DNA of 64,000 nucleotides from JASLDZ01 sp038226305 (lineage in GTDB: Bacteria > Pseudomonadota > Alphaproteobacteria > Caulobacterales > Caulobacteraceae), in assembly GCA_038226305.1 (NCBI GenBank), contig JBBRQN010000014.1:8540-72539 (forward strand), written 5' to 3'. Shown here one piece after another: positions 48,365-59,254 of the stretch (positions are counted from its first letter, which is position 1; each line of letters starts with the position of its first letter). A model generated the notes under the pieces. The model ran no database searches. It had not been told where the DNA came from and saw only the letters and a program-made list of their open reading frames with translations. Position numbers and translations under genes: made by a program.

Positions 48365-49743
48365 CGTCGCCCGCCCCTGCACCTGTGCGCCCGCTCGACC
48401 GGGGCATGAAGGTCGCGGGGATGCTGTTCCTGACGTTGTCGGCCGCCACGCCCGCTTCGTCGGTGTTCGTGATCGTGCCGGGGGTGGTGCAGGCGGCGGG
48501 GTCGGGCGCGCTCCTGGCGATGGGGGCGGCAGGGGTCGTGGCCCTGTGCATGGCGCTGACCTATGCGGAGCTGGGCTCGCGCCACCCCTCGGCCGGGGGC
48601 GAATACGCTATCGTCGGGCATGCCCTCGGCCCGGCCAGCGGCTTCGCCATGCTGGGGGTGAACCTCCTGAATTCACTGATCGCTTGTAGCGCCCTGTCGC
48701 TGGGGGTGGCGGACTATCTGCAGGCGTTGCTGCCGGGGCTGCAGCCCGTGCCGACGGCTCTGGCCGTCATGGCGACGGCGACGGCGCTAGGCGTGCTGAA
48801 CATCCGGTCGAGCGCGGCCGTGACCGGGGCGTTCCTCGTGGTGGAACTGGCGGCCCTGGCGGCGGTGACGGCGCTGGGCTTCGCGCATCCGATGCGGGGG
48901 CTGGGCGAGCTGATGCTGCATCCGGTGGTGGCCACGGGCACGGGCGGGCTTGCCCCCGTGGGCCTGTCGGCGCTGGCGATGGGGGCGGTGGTCGGCCTGT
49001 TCGCCTACGATGGCTACGGCTCGGCGGTCTACCTGTCCGAGGAGGTGGTGGAGGTGCGCAGGCGCCTGGTACGGGCCGTGCTGTGGGCCCTGGGCGTGAC
49101 CGCCGCCGCCGAGATGCTGGCCCTTACGGCTGTGCTCGTCGGGGCGCCGAGCCTGCCCCGGTTGCTGGCGGGCGGCGACGGCATGATCGCAACCTTCGCC
49201 ACGGAGCGGGGCGGCCGGGCGTTCGGGGCGACCATGAGCGCAGGCGTGGCGCTGGCGATCCTGAACGCGGTGATCGCGCTCGTGCTCATGACCGCGAGGC
49301 AGCTCTACGCCACCGCGCGGGACGGGGCATGGCCCAGCCCCGTGAACACGGTGCTGACGCGGGTTTCGGCCCGCACGGGTGCCCCCTGGGCGGCGACCCT
49401 GGTGGCGGGGGGCGTGAGTGCCGGCCTGTGCCTCGTGCCGCTCGATCGGCTGCTGATGCTGTCCGGCTCAGGGGTGACGCTGATCTACGCGGGGCTGTGC
49501 ATCGCCTCCCTGCGCGGAGGGCGGCCTGCCCGCGCAGGCGCGGAAGGCTGGCGGATGCCCCTGTGGCCCGCGCCGCCCATGCTGGCGCTGGCCCTCCTCG
49601 CGCTCGTCACCGCGTCGAGCCTGAAGGACTCCGTGGTGAGCCTGGGGGTCAGCGTCGGCGCAGGCGCAGCCGCTGCTCTCTACTACGCCCGAGTGCTGAA
49701 GCGCCGCGGAGCGTGGTCGCTCCGCGGGCCGCAGGTGGACTAG
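48361..49743 (+). CDS. APC-family amino acid / polyamine permease
   Basis: A GTG in a GTGA overlap gives 460 residues with about twelve membrane helices. The first helix carries the unwound segment SAATPASSVFVIVPG (~28-42), and the conserved ELGSRHPSAGGEYAIVGHALGP (~73-95) typical of APC transporters follows. A Ser/Ala-rich helix and the region YDGYGSAVYLSEEV lie in the middle. Substrate unknown. Probably co-expressed with the YdeI gene. Confidence 0.9.
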   Translation: MTSPAPAPVRPLDRGMKVAGMLFLTLSAATPASSVFVIVPGVVQAAGSGALLAMGAAGVVALCMALTYAELGSRHPSAGGEYAIVGHALGPASGFAMLGVNLLNSLIACSALSLGVADYLQALLPGLQPVPTALAVMATATALGVLNIRSSAAVTGAFLVVELAALAAVTALGFAHPMRGLGELMLHPVVATGTGGLAPVGLSALAMGAVVGLFAYDGYGSAVYLSEEVVEVRRRLVRAVLWALGVTAAAEMLALTAVLVGAPSLPRLLAGGDGMIATFATERGGRAFGATMSAGVALAILNAVIALVLMTARQLYATARDGAWPSPVNTVLTRVSARTGAPWAATLVAGGVSAGLCLVPLDRLLMLSGSGVTLIYAGLCIASLRGGRPARAGAEGWRMPLWPAPPMLALALLALVTASSLKDSVVSLGVSVGAGAAAALYYARVLKRRGAWSLRGPQVD

Positions 49744-49749
49744 GCGGGT

Positions 49750-50826
49750 TCAGCCCTCGGACGACTCGCCGCCGCCTTCGCCTTCAGAAGCCGCAGCGCG
49801 GGTGCGACGGCGACGGGGGCGGCGGGTCTCACCATCCTCGGCCTCTGCCGCTGAGGGTGTGGGGGCCGGCGCGGCCGCACCCTGCAGGAACGCCGGAAGC
49901 TGGCTCACGCCGCCATCTTCACTGCGCAGCACCCGCGCGGCCTTGGCCCGGGCCACGACCTCGCTGACCGGGGCGATGACGGGGGCGGCCGCGACAGCCT
50001 CGGCGGCGTCTTCGCGCGGGGCGCGATCGTCGCGGGCATAGGTGCGCTCGCCGCGATCTTCCCGCGGGCGATCATCGCGCGGACGATCCTGGCGGTCGCG
50101 GTTCTCGTAGCGGGGGCGGTCCTGCTGCTGCTGTTGAGCGCCGTCGGTGCGCGGCCGGTCGCCCCGGTCGTCGCGGTTGTAGGGGCGGTCGCGGTTCTCG
50201 TAGCGGGGGCGATCGCCCTGCTGGTTCTGGGGCTGACCCTGGTTCTGCGACTGGCCCTGGCCCTGACCCTGACCCTGGCCGTCGCGGTTGTAGGGCCGGT
50301 CGTTGTAGGGGCGGTCGTTGCGGTTTTCGCGGGGGGCGCGGGTTTCCCAGCGGTCGCGCTGCTGACCGTTCTGGCCGTCGATGGCACCGGCTTCCGAGCC
50401 CTCGCCGGATTGCGGCTGCGCTTCGCCGGGGGGCGGGCCATTCAGGGCGGCGGCATCGGTGGCCTCGAGCGCGGCCTGCATGCCCTCGTCCTCGAAGTCG
50501 ATGTCGAAGCCCGAGGCGAAGCTCTCGCGGCCCACGATGTCGGTCACCTGCCGGTTGGGCGAAAGGGCGCGGATGGTGCGGAAATAGTGCTCTGCGTGCT
50601 GCAGGTAATTCTCGGCCAGCACGCGGTCGCCAGCGGTGGAGGCGTCGCGCGCCAGCTGCTGGTACTTCTCGTAGACGTGCTGGGCATGGCCGCGAATCTT
50701 GATGTGCTCCGGCCCGTTGGAGTCGAAGGCGCGGTTCACGTTCTGCTGCGGCTTGGCCCCGCCGCCCTGCTGGCCTGTGTTGCGATTGCGCCCGCGCTGG
50801 CGCTTCATGTTCTTGAAATCTCTCAT
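49750..50826 (-). CDS. DUF4167 protein with disordered Arg/Asp/Gln-rich repeats
   Basis: This 358-residue protein has a conserved N-terminal domain (MKRQRGRNRN, NVNRAFDSNGPEHIKIRGHAQHVYEKYQQLARDA and AENYLQHAEHYFRT, ~7-90), diagnostic of the alphaproteobacterial DUF4167 family. Residues ~165-280 are disordered repeats (DRPRYENRDRPYNRDDRGD, GQGQGQGQ). The C-terminus is basic (RRPRRRRTRAA). RNA binding is likely from composition. It is commonly near prmC/prfA in this group; none is visible here. Confidence 0.88.
   Translation of the reverse strand: MRDFKNMKRQRGRNRNTGQQGGGAKPQQNVNRAFDSNGPEHIKIRGHAQHVYEKYQQLARDASTAGDRVLAENYLQHAEHYFRTIRALSPNRQVTDIVGRESFASGFDIDFEDEGMQAALEATDAAALNGPPPGEAQPQSGEGSEAGAIDGQNGQQRDRWETRAPRENRNDRPYNDRPYNRDGQGQGQGQGQSQNQGQPQNQQGDRPRYENRDRPYNRDDRGDRPRTDGAQQQQQDRPRYENRDRQDRPRDDRPREDRGERTYARDDRAPREDAAEAVAAAPVIAPVSEVVARAKAARVLRSEDGGVSQLPAFLQGAAAPAPTPSAAEAEDGETRRPRRRRTRAAASEGEGGGESSEG
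50091..50214. repeat. Internal repeats in the DUF4167 gene
   Basis: A ~31-base unit beginning GGCGGTCGCGGTTCTCGTAG occurs at 50091-50121 and again at 50184-50214 with one difference. It encodes DRPRYENRDR twice. Shorter copies of GGTCGTTGTAGGGGC lie to the right. Confidence 0.8.
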
Positions 50827-51078
50827 GGTCTTGTCGGTCTCTTGGATGTGGGCGGGCGCGCGAAGTCGCTGGCGCCGCTCAGGAAAAGGGGTGGGTGGAG
50901 CGGGGCGGAAAGTCGCCTCGCCATGATCGCCTCACGGTCCGAAGGGCGGTCCGGGCGCTGTGCGCCAACCCGGCCCTTGGCTCGCCCCGCACGAACGCAC
51001 GGGGTGGAGAGCGACCTGCCCTTAGCCCAAAGGGCGCCCGATGGCTAGGGTGACTGAGATGACCCTACAGGGCAGCGC

Positions 51079-51420
51079 TCAGTCGACGACGCGAAACTTG
51101 CGGCTGTCGAATACCTTCAGCACCAGTTCCAGCTCATGGCCCCGGCGCACGATCAGCCCGCCCGCGCCGATCACCGACCACGCCCCCTGCCGCCGGGCCA
51201 GGGCCGGGCGCTTCTCGATGCGGTAGGCGGGGGCCTCGGTGGCGCGGCGGAACACGCTGAAGCTGCACGCCTCGTCGTCAGCGTTGATGGCGTAGTCGCG
51301 CCACTCGCCCTTGGCCACCATCGACCCGTAGAGGCGCAGCAGGCGCTCGAACTCCCGCCGCTCGAAGAACACCGCGCCTTTCAGGGGAGGCGCATTCGGG
51401 GGCAGGCTGTCCAGGCTCAT
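51079..51420 (-). CDS. DUF2794 protein
   Basis: A 113-residue protein matching DUF2794, a small alphaproteobacterial family: VFFERREFERLLRLYGSMVAKGEWRDYAI (~17-45) and FSVFRRATEAPAYRIEKRP (~54-72), ending VLKVFDSRKFRVVD. Function unknown. Confidence 0.9.
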   Translation of the reverse strand: MSLDSLPPNAPPLKGAVFFERREFERLLRLYGSMVAKGEWRDYAINADDEACSFSVFRRATEAPAYRIEKRPALARRQGAWSVIGAGGLIVRRGHELELVLKVFDSRKFRVVD

Positions 51421-51576
51421 GCCGGCAATTTAGGACAACCACCGACGCCGACAAAGGGTGCCGCAGCCCCATCATGCGCAGAGAATGGATACGGACACGA
51501 AATGGTCACGATCCCGACCCATCGCGGACCCACGGCGGATCGATAAGGCTCATGTCGATCGGACGGGGCGCTTTCT

Positions 51577-51688
51577 GCGGGCCCCTGGATCCTGAACAGC
51601 CCCCCCAGCCCCTGGGGGTCAGGCGGAACCTCCGCCCGGTCGACACCTACAGATCAGGCCCGCCGGACCCCTCGCCGGCGGGCCTTTT
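51577..51688 (+). ncRNA. Candidate structured noncoding RNA
   Basis: Reading on the plus strand, GCGGGCC (51577-51583) pairs with GGCCCGC (51657-51663), closing two perfect hairpins: CCCCCAG/CTGGGGG with loop CCC (51602-51618) and GGCGGA/TCCGCC with loop ACC (51622-51636). The strand that closes the stem is also the left arm of the terminator at 51656-51688. No plus-strand gene follows, so the transcript would be a stand-alone RNA. No known RNA family was matched. Confidence 0.4.
51656..51688 (+). terminator. Strong intrinsic terminator
   Basis: An 11-bp perfect stem (AGGCCCGCCGG with CCGGCGGGCCT), loop ACCCCTCG, then TTTT at 51685-51688. The T-run shows it acts on plus-strand transcripts, although the gene to the right (DUF1223) is on the minus strand. 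Confidence 0.85.
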
Positions 51689-51729
51689 CGTATCCGGAGC
51701 GCGAGGGGCGCGCCTCGGCCTGGGTGGGC

Positions 51730-52476
51730 CTATAGCGTCGCCGCCGAGACGATGGCCCCGCCCCGGCCGCCCTGGATCAGCACCACCGAACGCAGCGCCG
51801 GCTCCATCGGGTCGAGTGGCTTGGCCGCGGGCGGCACCCGCAGGCGCTTGGCGGCGCCCGACCATGATCCGAGGCGCACGAGCTCTCGCACCACGTTCTC
51901 CTGCACCACCGTCTTGCCCTTGTTGTCACCGGTGGTGACCTTCACGACGCGCTCGCCGGGGTCGTAGCGGACCAGCCACACGTCCCCTGCCAACGATCCG
52001 GGTGCCAGGGCGACGCGCGAGGGGCGCCCCTGCGCATCCAGAGTCGCGGTCGCCCGAACGTGCGCTCGCCTGCGGGCCTGCGCCTCGGAAACGAGCTGGG
52101 TGACCCGGGCCCGGTCGAAGCCCCGAGCCTCGCGGCGGCCATCCACGACCACTTCCGGCGTGTAGATCTCGCGCAGCTTCAGCCTGGCGATGTAGGCGCG
52201 CTGGCGGGCTGTGTATTCGGGCCGGGCGAAGGTGTCGGCCCACCCCAGATAGTCCCAGTAGTCCACCGGGAAGGTGAGCGCGACGACGCCGGCCTTGGAT
52301 GCCAGCTCGCCCAGCAGCGCATTGGCCTGGGGGCAGGCCGTGCAGCCCTGGGCGGTGAACAGCTCCACCACCACGGGAGCGTGCGGGGCGGGACGGGGGC
52401 GGGCCACTGCAGAGCCGGCCGCCGCCACCACGGCGACGATCACCGCCGCGACGGCTGAGACATGCGAACGCTTCAT
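51730..52476 (-). CDS. Exported DUF1223 thioredoxin-like protein
   Basis: The ATG at 52476 starts a signal peptide (MKRSHVSAVAAVIVAVVAAAG); the TTG at 52485 adds three codons. The 248-residue product has the DUF1223 pattern: VVELFTAQGCTACPQANALL with a CTAC redox-like pair (~45-48), FPVDYWDYLGWADTFARPEYTARQ (~72-95) and TPEVVVDG. It is periplasmic; a redox role is inferred from the fold. Confidence 0.88.
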   Translation of the reverse strand: MKRSHVSAVAAVIVAVVAAAGSAVARPRPAPHAPVVVELFTAQGCTACPQANALLGELASKAGVVALTFPVDYWDYLGWADTFARPEYTARQRAYIARLKLREIYTPEVVVDGRREARGFDRARVTQLVSEAQARRRAHVRATATLDAQGRPSRVALAPGSLAGDVWLVRYDPGERVVKVTTGDNKGKTVVQENVVRELVRLGSWSGAAKRLRVPPAAKPLDPMEPALRSVVLIQGGRGGAIVSAATL

Positions 52477-52529
52477 CGCCCGCAACTTACAGCCCCCCTG
52501 CCGCCCCGCCCCTCACGGATGCGTGAACG

Positions 52530-55247
<2,718 letters not shown>

Positions 55248-55429
55248 GAGATCGTCGTCTCCGTCATGGGTCCGCCCCGACCTCGGGAAGGCGGGATCGC
55301 GCGCTTGACGCCCGGACACACAGGGACCGGGCGCGCGCCGCGTTCGCCCCGCGCGGACGGGGGCGGTCTATACCCGCAGCCCTTCCAAATCCATGACTGG
55401 AGCGGGGTTTTTCCAGCCGCTTGCGCCTT

Positions 55430-56041
55430 ATGCTGACGCTCGCCTCCCTCGACCTGATCCGGGGCGGCCGCCGCCTGTTCGCGCCTGTGTCGCTCACCCT
55501 CGCGCCGGGCGAGGCCGTGGTGATCGCCGGGCCTAACGGGGCGGGGAAGACGAGCCTCCTGCGCGCCGTCGCGGGCCTCCTGATCCCCGCCTCGGGCGAG
55601 ATCGCCTTCGCAGGCTTCGATGATCCGGACCGCGCCCGCGCCGAGGCCCTGCACCTGCATGGCTGGAACGACGGCCTCAAAGCCGCCCGCACCGCCCAGG
55701 CAGAGCTGGCCTTCTGGGCCAGGTGGTCGGGCGCCACAGACGACCACCTGACCGCCGCCGTCGACGCCTTCGACCTGCACCCTCTGCTCCATGCCGAGGT
55801 GCGACGCCTCTCCGCCGGGCAGCGACGGCGGCTGGCGCTCGCCCGCCTCCTCCTGCCACCCCGGCCCCTGTGGCTGCTCGACGAACCCCTCGCCCCCCTC
55901 GACGCCGCCATGCGCACCCGCTTCGGCGAGGTGATGGCGCGGCACCTCCAAGGCGGAGGGTCCGTGCTCGCCGCCGCACACGATCCCCTGCCCGTCCCCC
56001 ACCGCACCGTGACCCTTCAGCTTGCGGAGGAACCGGCGTGA
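55430..56041 (+). CDS. ccmA: Haem exporter ATP-binding protein CcmA
   Basis: The ATG at 55430 gives 203 residues (TTG at 55421 is an alternative). The Walker A motif is GPNGAGKTSL (~36-45), the signature LSAGQRRRLALARLLL (~126-141) and Walker B LWLLDEPLAPLD. CcmA powers CcmB in cytochrome c maturation. The stop overlaps the ccmB GTG (GTGA). Confidence 0.94.
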   Translation: MLTLASLDLIRGGRRLFAPVSLTLAPGEAVVIAGPNGAGKTSLLRAVAGLLIPASGEIAFAGFDDPDRARAEALHLHGWNDGLKAARTAQAELAFWARWSGATDDHLTAAVDAFDLHPLLHAEVRRLSAGQRRRLALARLLLPPRPLWLLDEPLAPLDAAMRTRFGEVMARHLQGGGSVLAAAHDPLPVPHRTVTLQLAEEPA

Positions 56042-56703
56042 GGCCGCTCGCAGCCCTTCTCCAGCGAGAGATCGCCCTGGCCTGGGGCGGCGGGGGCGGA
56101 CCCCTGTTCGCCTGCGCCTTCTTTCTGGGCGTGGTGATGCTGCTGCCGCTCGGCGCGGGCGCCGACCCCGCGAAGCTGCGCGCCGTCGCCGCCGGGGCCA
56201 CCTTCGCAGGCCTCGCCCTCGCCTCGATCCTCAGCCTGGAGCGCATCTTCGAGCGCGACTACGAAGACGGGGCCCTCGACCTTCTGGCGCTGGGCGCACC
56301 CCCTCTGGAGGCCGTGGCGGCGGTGAAGGCCCTGGCGCAATGGATCGCCACCGGCGCGCCCCTGGCCGTGCTCTCCCCCGTGGTGGCGATCATGTTGGGG
56401 GCAGACATCGCGCTCGCACCGCTCGTCTTCACCACCGCTCTCCTCGCAGGTCTGGCCTTCGCCTTCACGGGCGGCATCGGCGCGGCCGTGACCCTGGGGG
56501 CGAGGCGGGGCGGGGTGCTCACGGCGATGGTGGTGCTGCCCCTGTTCACCCCGCCGGTGATCTTCGGCGCGGGCGCGGTGACGGCCCTGAGCCAGGGGCT
56601 GGACTGGCGCACCGGCCTCCTGTTCCTGGCCGCCTACACCCTGGCGACCGCGGCGCTGGCCCCCTTCGCCATGGCGGCCGCGATCCGCAACGCCCTGAGC
56701 TAG
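56038..56703 (+). CDS. ccmB: Haem exporter membrane protein CcmB
   Basis: A GTG in a GTGA overlap gives 221 residues and about six membrane helices. CcmB blocks are LERIFERDYEDGALDLLALG (~69-88), KALAQWIATGAPLAVLSPV and TLGARRGGVLTAMVVLPLFTPPVIFGAGA (~150-178). CcmC, which usually follows, is not downstream; a GNAT gene starts 12 bases after the stop. Confidence 0.94.
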   Translation: MRPLAALLQREIALAWGGGGGPLFACAFFLGVVMLLPLGAGADPAKLRAVAAGATFAGLALASILSLERIFERDYEDGALDLLALGAPPLEAVAAVKALAQWIATGAPLAVLSPVVAIMLGADIALAPLVFTTALLAGLAFAFTGGIGAAVTLGARRGGVLTAMVVLPLFTPPVIFGAGAVTALSQGLDWRTGLLFLAAYTLATAALAPFAMAAAIRNALS

Positions 56704-56714
56704 AGCGAGCAGAC

Positions 56715-57254
56715 ATGGCCCTCATCACCACAGACCGCCTGATCCTGCGCCCGCCCATGGCCGAGGACTTCGACGCCTACGCCGACTACGTGAGCGACCC
56801 CGAGGGCATGGCCATGATCGGCGGCGCCCAGAGCCGCCCCGTCGCCTGGCGAAGCTTCATGACCTACGTGGGCGCCTGGGCGGCGACCGGCGTCTCCATG
56901 TTCTGGGTGTTCGAGCAGGCGGAAGACGGAGACCAGGGCCGCTTCATCGGCCGCATCGGCCCCTGGGCCCCCGAGGGCTGGCCCGGCACGGAGATCGGCT
57001 GGGGCCTGCGCACCGACGCGCAAGGCAAAGGCTACGCCATGGAAGCCGCCGAAGCCTGCATGCACTTCGCTTTCGAGGAACTGGGCTGGACGCAAGTCAT
57101 CCACACCATCGACCCCGCCAACACCACCTCGCAGGCCGTCGCCACAAAGCTGGGCTCGACAAACCTCGGCCCCTGCCTCCTCCCCGACCCCATCAACAAG
57201 ACCGTCGACAAGTGGGGCCAGACCCGGGAGCAGTGGATGGCGCGGTGGGGGTAG
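56715..57254 (+). CDS. GNAT acetyltransferase (RimJ/RimL type)
   Basis: This 179-residue protein has the acetyltransferase_3 layout: TTDRLILRPPMAEDFDAYADY at the start, GRIGPWAPEGWPGTEIGWGLRTDAQGKGYAMEAAEA (~80-115; the acetyl-CoA loop) and THTIDPANTTSQAVATKLG. Substrate unknown. It occupies the expected ccmC slot behind ccmB and is probably co-transcribed. Confidence 0.88.
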   Translation: MALITTDRLILRPPMAEDFDAYADYVSDPEGMAMIGGAQSRPVAWRSFMTYVGAWAATGVSMFWVFEQAEDGDQGRFIGRIGPWAPEGWPGTEIGWGLRTDAQGKGYAMEAAEACMHFAFEELGWTQVIHTIDPANTTSQAVATKLGSTNLGPCLLPDPINKTVDKWGQTREQWMARWG

Positions 57255-57353
57255 GTTCGGATAGCCGAGGCCGCCGGCCGACACGCTCGCCCCCGTGGAA
57301 AGCTGGGCTATGGTCGGGGGAGTGGACCGCCGAGTCCGACCCGGAGGATTTTC

Positions 57354-57791
57354 ATGCTGCTCCTGACCACGCTCCTCGCCGCTGGCGCTCTCGCCGGAGC
57401 CGATGCTGCCTCCCCTCCGGTCGCCTTGACCCCCAGGGGCGTGGCAGCGGCCGTGATCTACGTCGCCGACCTCGACGCCGAGAAAGCTTGGTACATGCAG
57501 AAGCTGGGCATGACCGTAACGGGCTCGGCCCCGCCGAACACGGAAAAGCCGTTCGAATGGTTCCTCGGCTACGGCAAGGGACCTGGGGCCGTGATCGTCC
57601 TGGCCAAGTCCAGCAAGCGCCCGGCCGGCGACAACCTCTACAGCCGTTCGGTGCTCCTCGTGCCGGACGCTAAGGGCTTGGCCGCTTGGCTGAAGACGCA
57701 GGGCGTGGACAGCCGAGAGGCAGTGCCGGGCGTTGCCTACATGATCCAGGACCCCGAGAAGAACACGGTGGAGCTCTATTCGCCCAAATAG
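57354..57791 (+). CDS. Exported VOC (glyoxalase-like) protein
   Basis: A 145-residue protein with a signal peptide (MLLLTTLLAAGALAGADA) followed by a vicinal-oxygen-chelate fold: VAAAVIYVADLDAEKAWYMQKLGM (~30-53), YGKGPGAVIVLAKSS and the closing YMIQDPEKNTVELYSPK. The late glutamate is typical of a VOC metal ligand, but metal use is uncertain. Substrate unknown. Confidence 0.83.
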   Translation: MLLLTTLLAAGALAGADAASPPVALTPRGVAAAVIYVADLDAEKAWYMQKLGMTVTGSAPPNTEKPFEWFLGYGKGPGAVIVLAKSSKRPAGDNLYSRSVLLVPDAKGLAAWLKTQGVDSREAVPGVAYMIQDPEKNTVELYSPK

Positions 57792-58212
57792 GCCGCGCGT
57801 TTGGGGAGACGGCCTGATCGGTGTTCAGAGCGGCCAAGGCAAATGGGAGCCGTGCCAAGATCCACCGTCAGCGGGCCTTGAAGCGCCCGATCACAGCGGC
57901 ACGCCGACCGACGACCGGCTACCCCTCGCCCGCCGGCGGGAGAGCGGTTTGGGCGACAGCCCCCGGGGGAGGAAGAAGGCGAACAGACAGAAATCCATCC
58001 TCCCCCCTCTGCGCCACGCATAATCTCGCGCGCATGACCCGCCCGTCCCTCGCCACAGCGTCTGCCACACCCCGCCGCCCCCATGGGCGCAAGGTGTCCG
58101 GATGTCCGGATGTCCGGCGTTTTTCGGGAACGGACACGGGCACCCTCGCAGCCTGCGCCTTGTTCCCACCCACCTGCCCAGCTATCTCCCGCGATCCTCA
58201 GGAGTGAAGACG
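57792..58212 (+). other. 421-base intergenic region upstream of asd
   Basis: No convincing gene: the only long frame (57821-58207) has an Arg/Pro/Ala shadow composition. The left part has C/G-rich inverted repeats (CCCGCC/GGCGGG at 57928-57940, and GGGGGAGGA with TCCTCCCCC at about 57965-58010). The right part has the tandem GTCCGGAT repeats at 58096-58117. A GGAG site at 58201 serves asd. Confidence 0.6.
58096..58117 (+). repeat. Tandem GTCCGGAT repeat upstream of asd
   Basis: GTCCGGAT occurs in two full copies plus a partial third (58096-58103, 58104-58111, 58112-58117). GTGTCCG at 58094 is also mirrored by CGGACAC at 58131-58137, forming a larger inverted repeat around a T-run. It may be an operator or an attenuator hairpin about 95 bases before the asd start. 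Confidence 0.5.
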
Positions 58213-59244
58213 ATGGGTTATCGGGTCGCCGTCGTGGGCGCCACGGGTGCCGTGGGCCGCGAGATGCTGCAGATCATCGAAGAGCTGGCGTTCCCGGCCG
58301 ATGAAGTGTTCGCCATCGCCTCGCGCAAATCCATCGGGGTGGAGGTCGATTTCAGGAACGGCGTCCTGAAGTGCAAGGACATCGAGACCTTCGACTTCGC
58401 CTCCTGCGACATCTGCCTGATGAGCGCCGGGGGCGAGGTCTCCAAGGCCTGGGCTGAAAAGATCGGCCGCACCGGCTGCATCGTGATCGACAACTCGTCG
58501 GCCTGGCGCATGCACCCGCAGGTGCCGCTGATCGTGCCCGAGGTGAACCCCGATGCGGTGGAGGATTTCCGCAAGAAGAACATCATCGCCAACCCCAACT
58601 GCTCCACAGCACAGCTCGTGCTGGCGCTGAAGCCTTTGCATGACGAGGCGCGGATCAAGCGCGTGGTGGTGTCGACCTATCAGTCGGTCTCGGGCGCGGG
58701 GAAGCCGGGCATGGACGAGCTGTGGGAGCAGGCCAAGGGCGTGTTCGTGCTCGGCCCCACCGACCCCCGCGCCTTCACCAAGCAGATCGCCTTCAACGTG
58801 ATCCCCCACATCGACGTCTTCCTCGACGACGGGTCGACCAAGGAGGAGTGGAAGATGGCGGCCGAGACCAAGAAGATCCTCGATCCCTCCATCATGCTGC
58901 ACGCGACCTGCGTGCGGGTGCCGGTGTTCGTGGGCCACTCGGAATCGGTGAACATCGAGTTCGAGACCGAGATGACGGCGGACGAGGCGCGGGAGATCCT
59001 GCGGGAGAGCCCCGGCGTGATCGTGATCGATAAGCGCGAGGACGGGGGCTACATGACGCCCCTGGAAAGCGTGGGCGAGTTCGCGGTCTACGTGTCGCGC
59101 ATCCGCGACGACTCCACCGTCGAGAACGGCATCTCGCTCTGGTGCGTGGCCGACAACCTGCGCAAGGGCGCGGCCCTGAACGCGGTGCAGATCGCCCAGC
59201 TCCTCCACGACCGCGGCCTGATCGAGGACCGCAAGGCCGCATGA
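58213..59244 (+). CDS. asd: Aspartate-semialdehyde dehydrogenase
   Basis: The ATG at 58213 gives 343 residues; the frame extends upstream as shadow. NADP loop: VAVVGATGAVGREMLQII (~5-22). The catalytic cysteine is in NPNCSTAQLVLAL (~133). The second active-site block is SVSGAGKPG (~160), and HATCVRVPVFVGHSE follows at ~234. It feeds lysine, threonine, methionine and diaminopimelate synthesis. Confidence 0.96.
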   Translation: MGYRVAVVGATGAVGREMLQIIEELAFPADEVFAIASRKSIGVEVDFRNGVLKCKDIETFDFASCDICLMSAGGEVSKAWAEKIGRTGCIVIDNSSAWRMHPQVPLIVPEVNPDAVEDFRKKNIIANPNCSTAQLVLALKPLHDEARIKRVVVSTYQSVSGAGKPGMDELWEQAKGVFVLGPTDPRAFTKQIAFNVIPHIDVFLDDGSTKEEWKMAAETKKILDPSIMLHATCVRVPVFVGHSESVNIEFETEMTADEAREILRESPGVIVIDKREDGGYMTPLESVGEFAVYVSRIRDDSTVENGISLWCVADNLRKGAALNAVQIAQLLHDRGLIEDRKAA

Positions 59245-59254
59245 TCGGGTCGGT

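Larger units (their letters stand above)
51421..51729 (+). other. 309-base region without a protein gene
   Basis: No credible ORF is seen. The right half (51577-51688) is highly structured and ends in a plus-strand terminator; the left half (51421-51576) shows no recognised promoter, although GATAAG occurs at 51542. See the separate structured-RNA and terminator entries. Confidence 0.6.

Noticed and set aside
51577..51663. Possible class II tRNA
   Set aside because: The ends pair over seven bases at tRNA-like spacing, but there is no T-loop, no anticodon arm and no CCA end.
51577..51688. Riboswitch controlling a downstream gene
   Set aside because: No plus-strand gene follows the terminator, so cis-regulation is not supported; kept as a candidate stand-alone RNA.
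58096..58117. CRISPR-like array
   Set aside because: Repeat unit is 8 bases with no spacers and no cas genes in the window.
57821..58207. 128-codon ORF upstream of asd
   Set aside because: Arg/Pro/Ala-rich shadow-like composition, crosses the inverted repeats and has no ribosome site.
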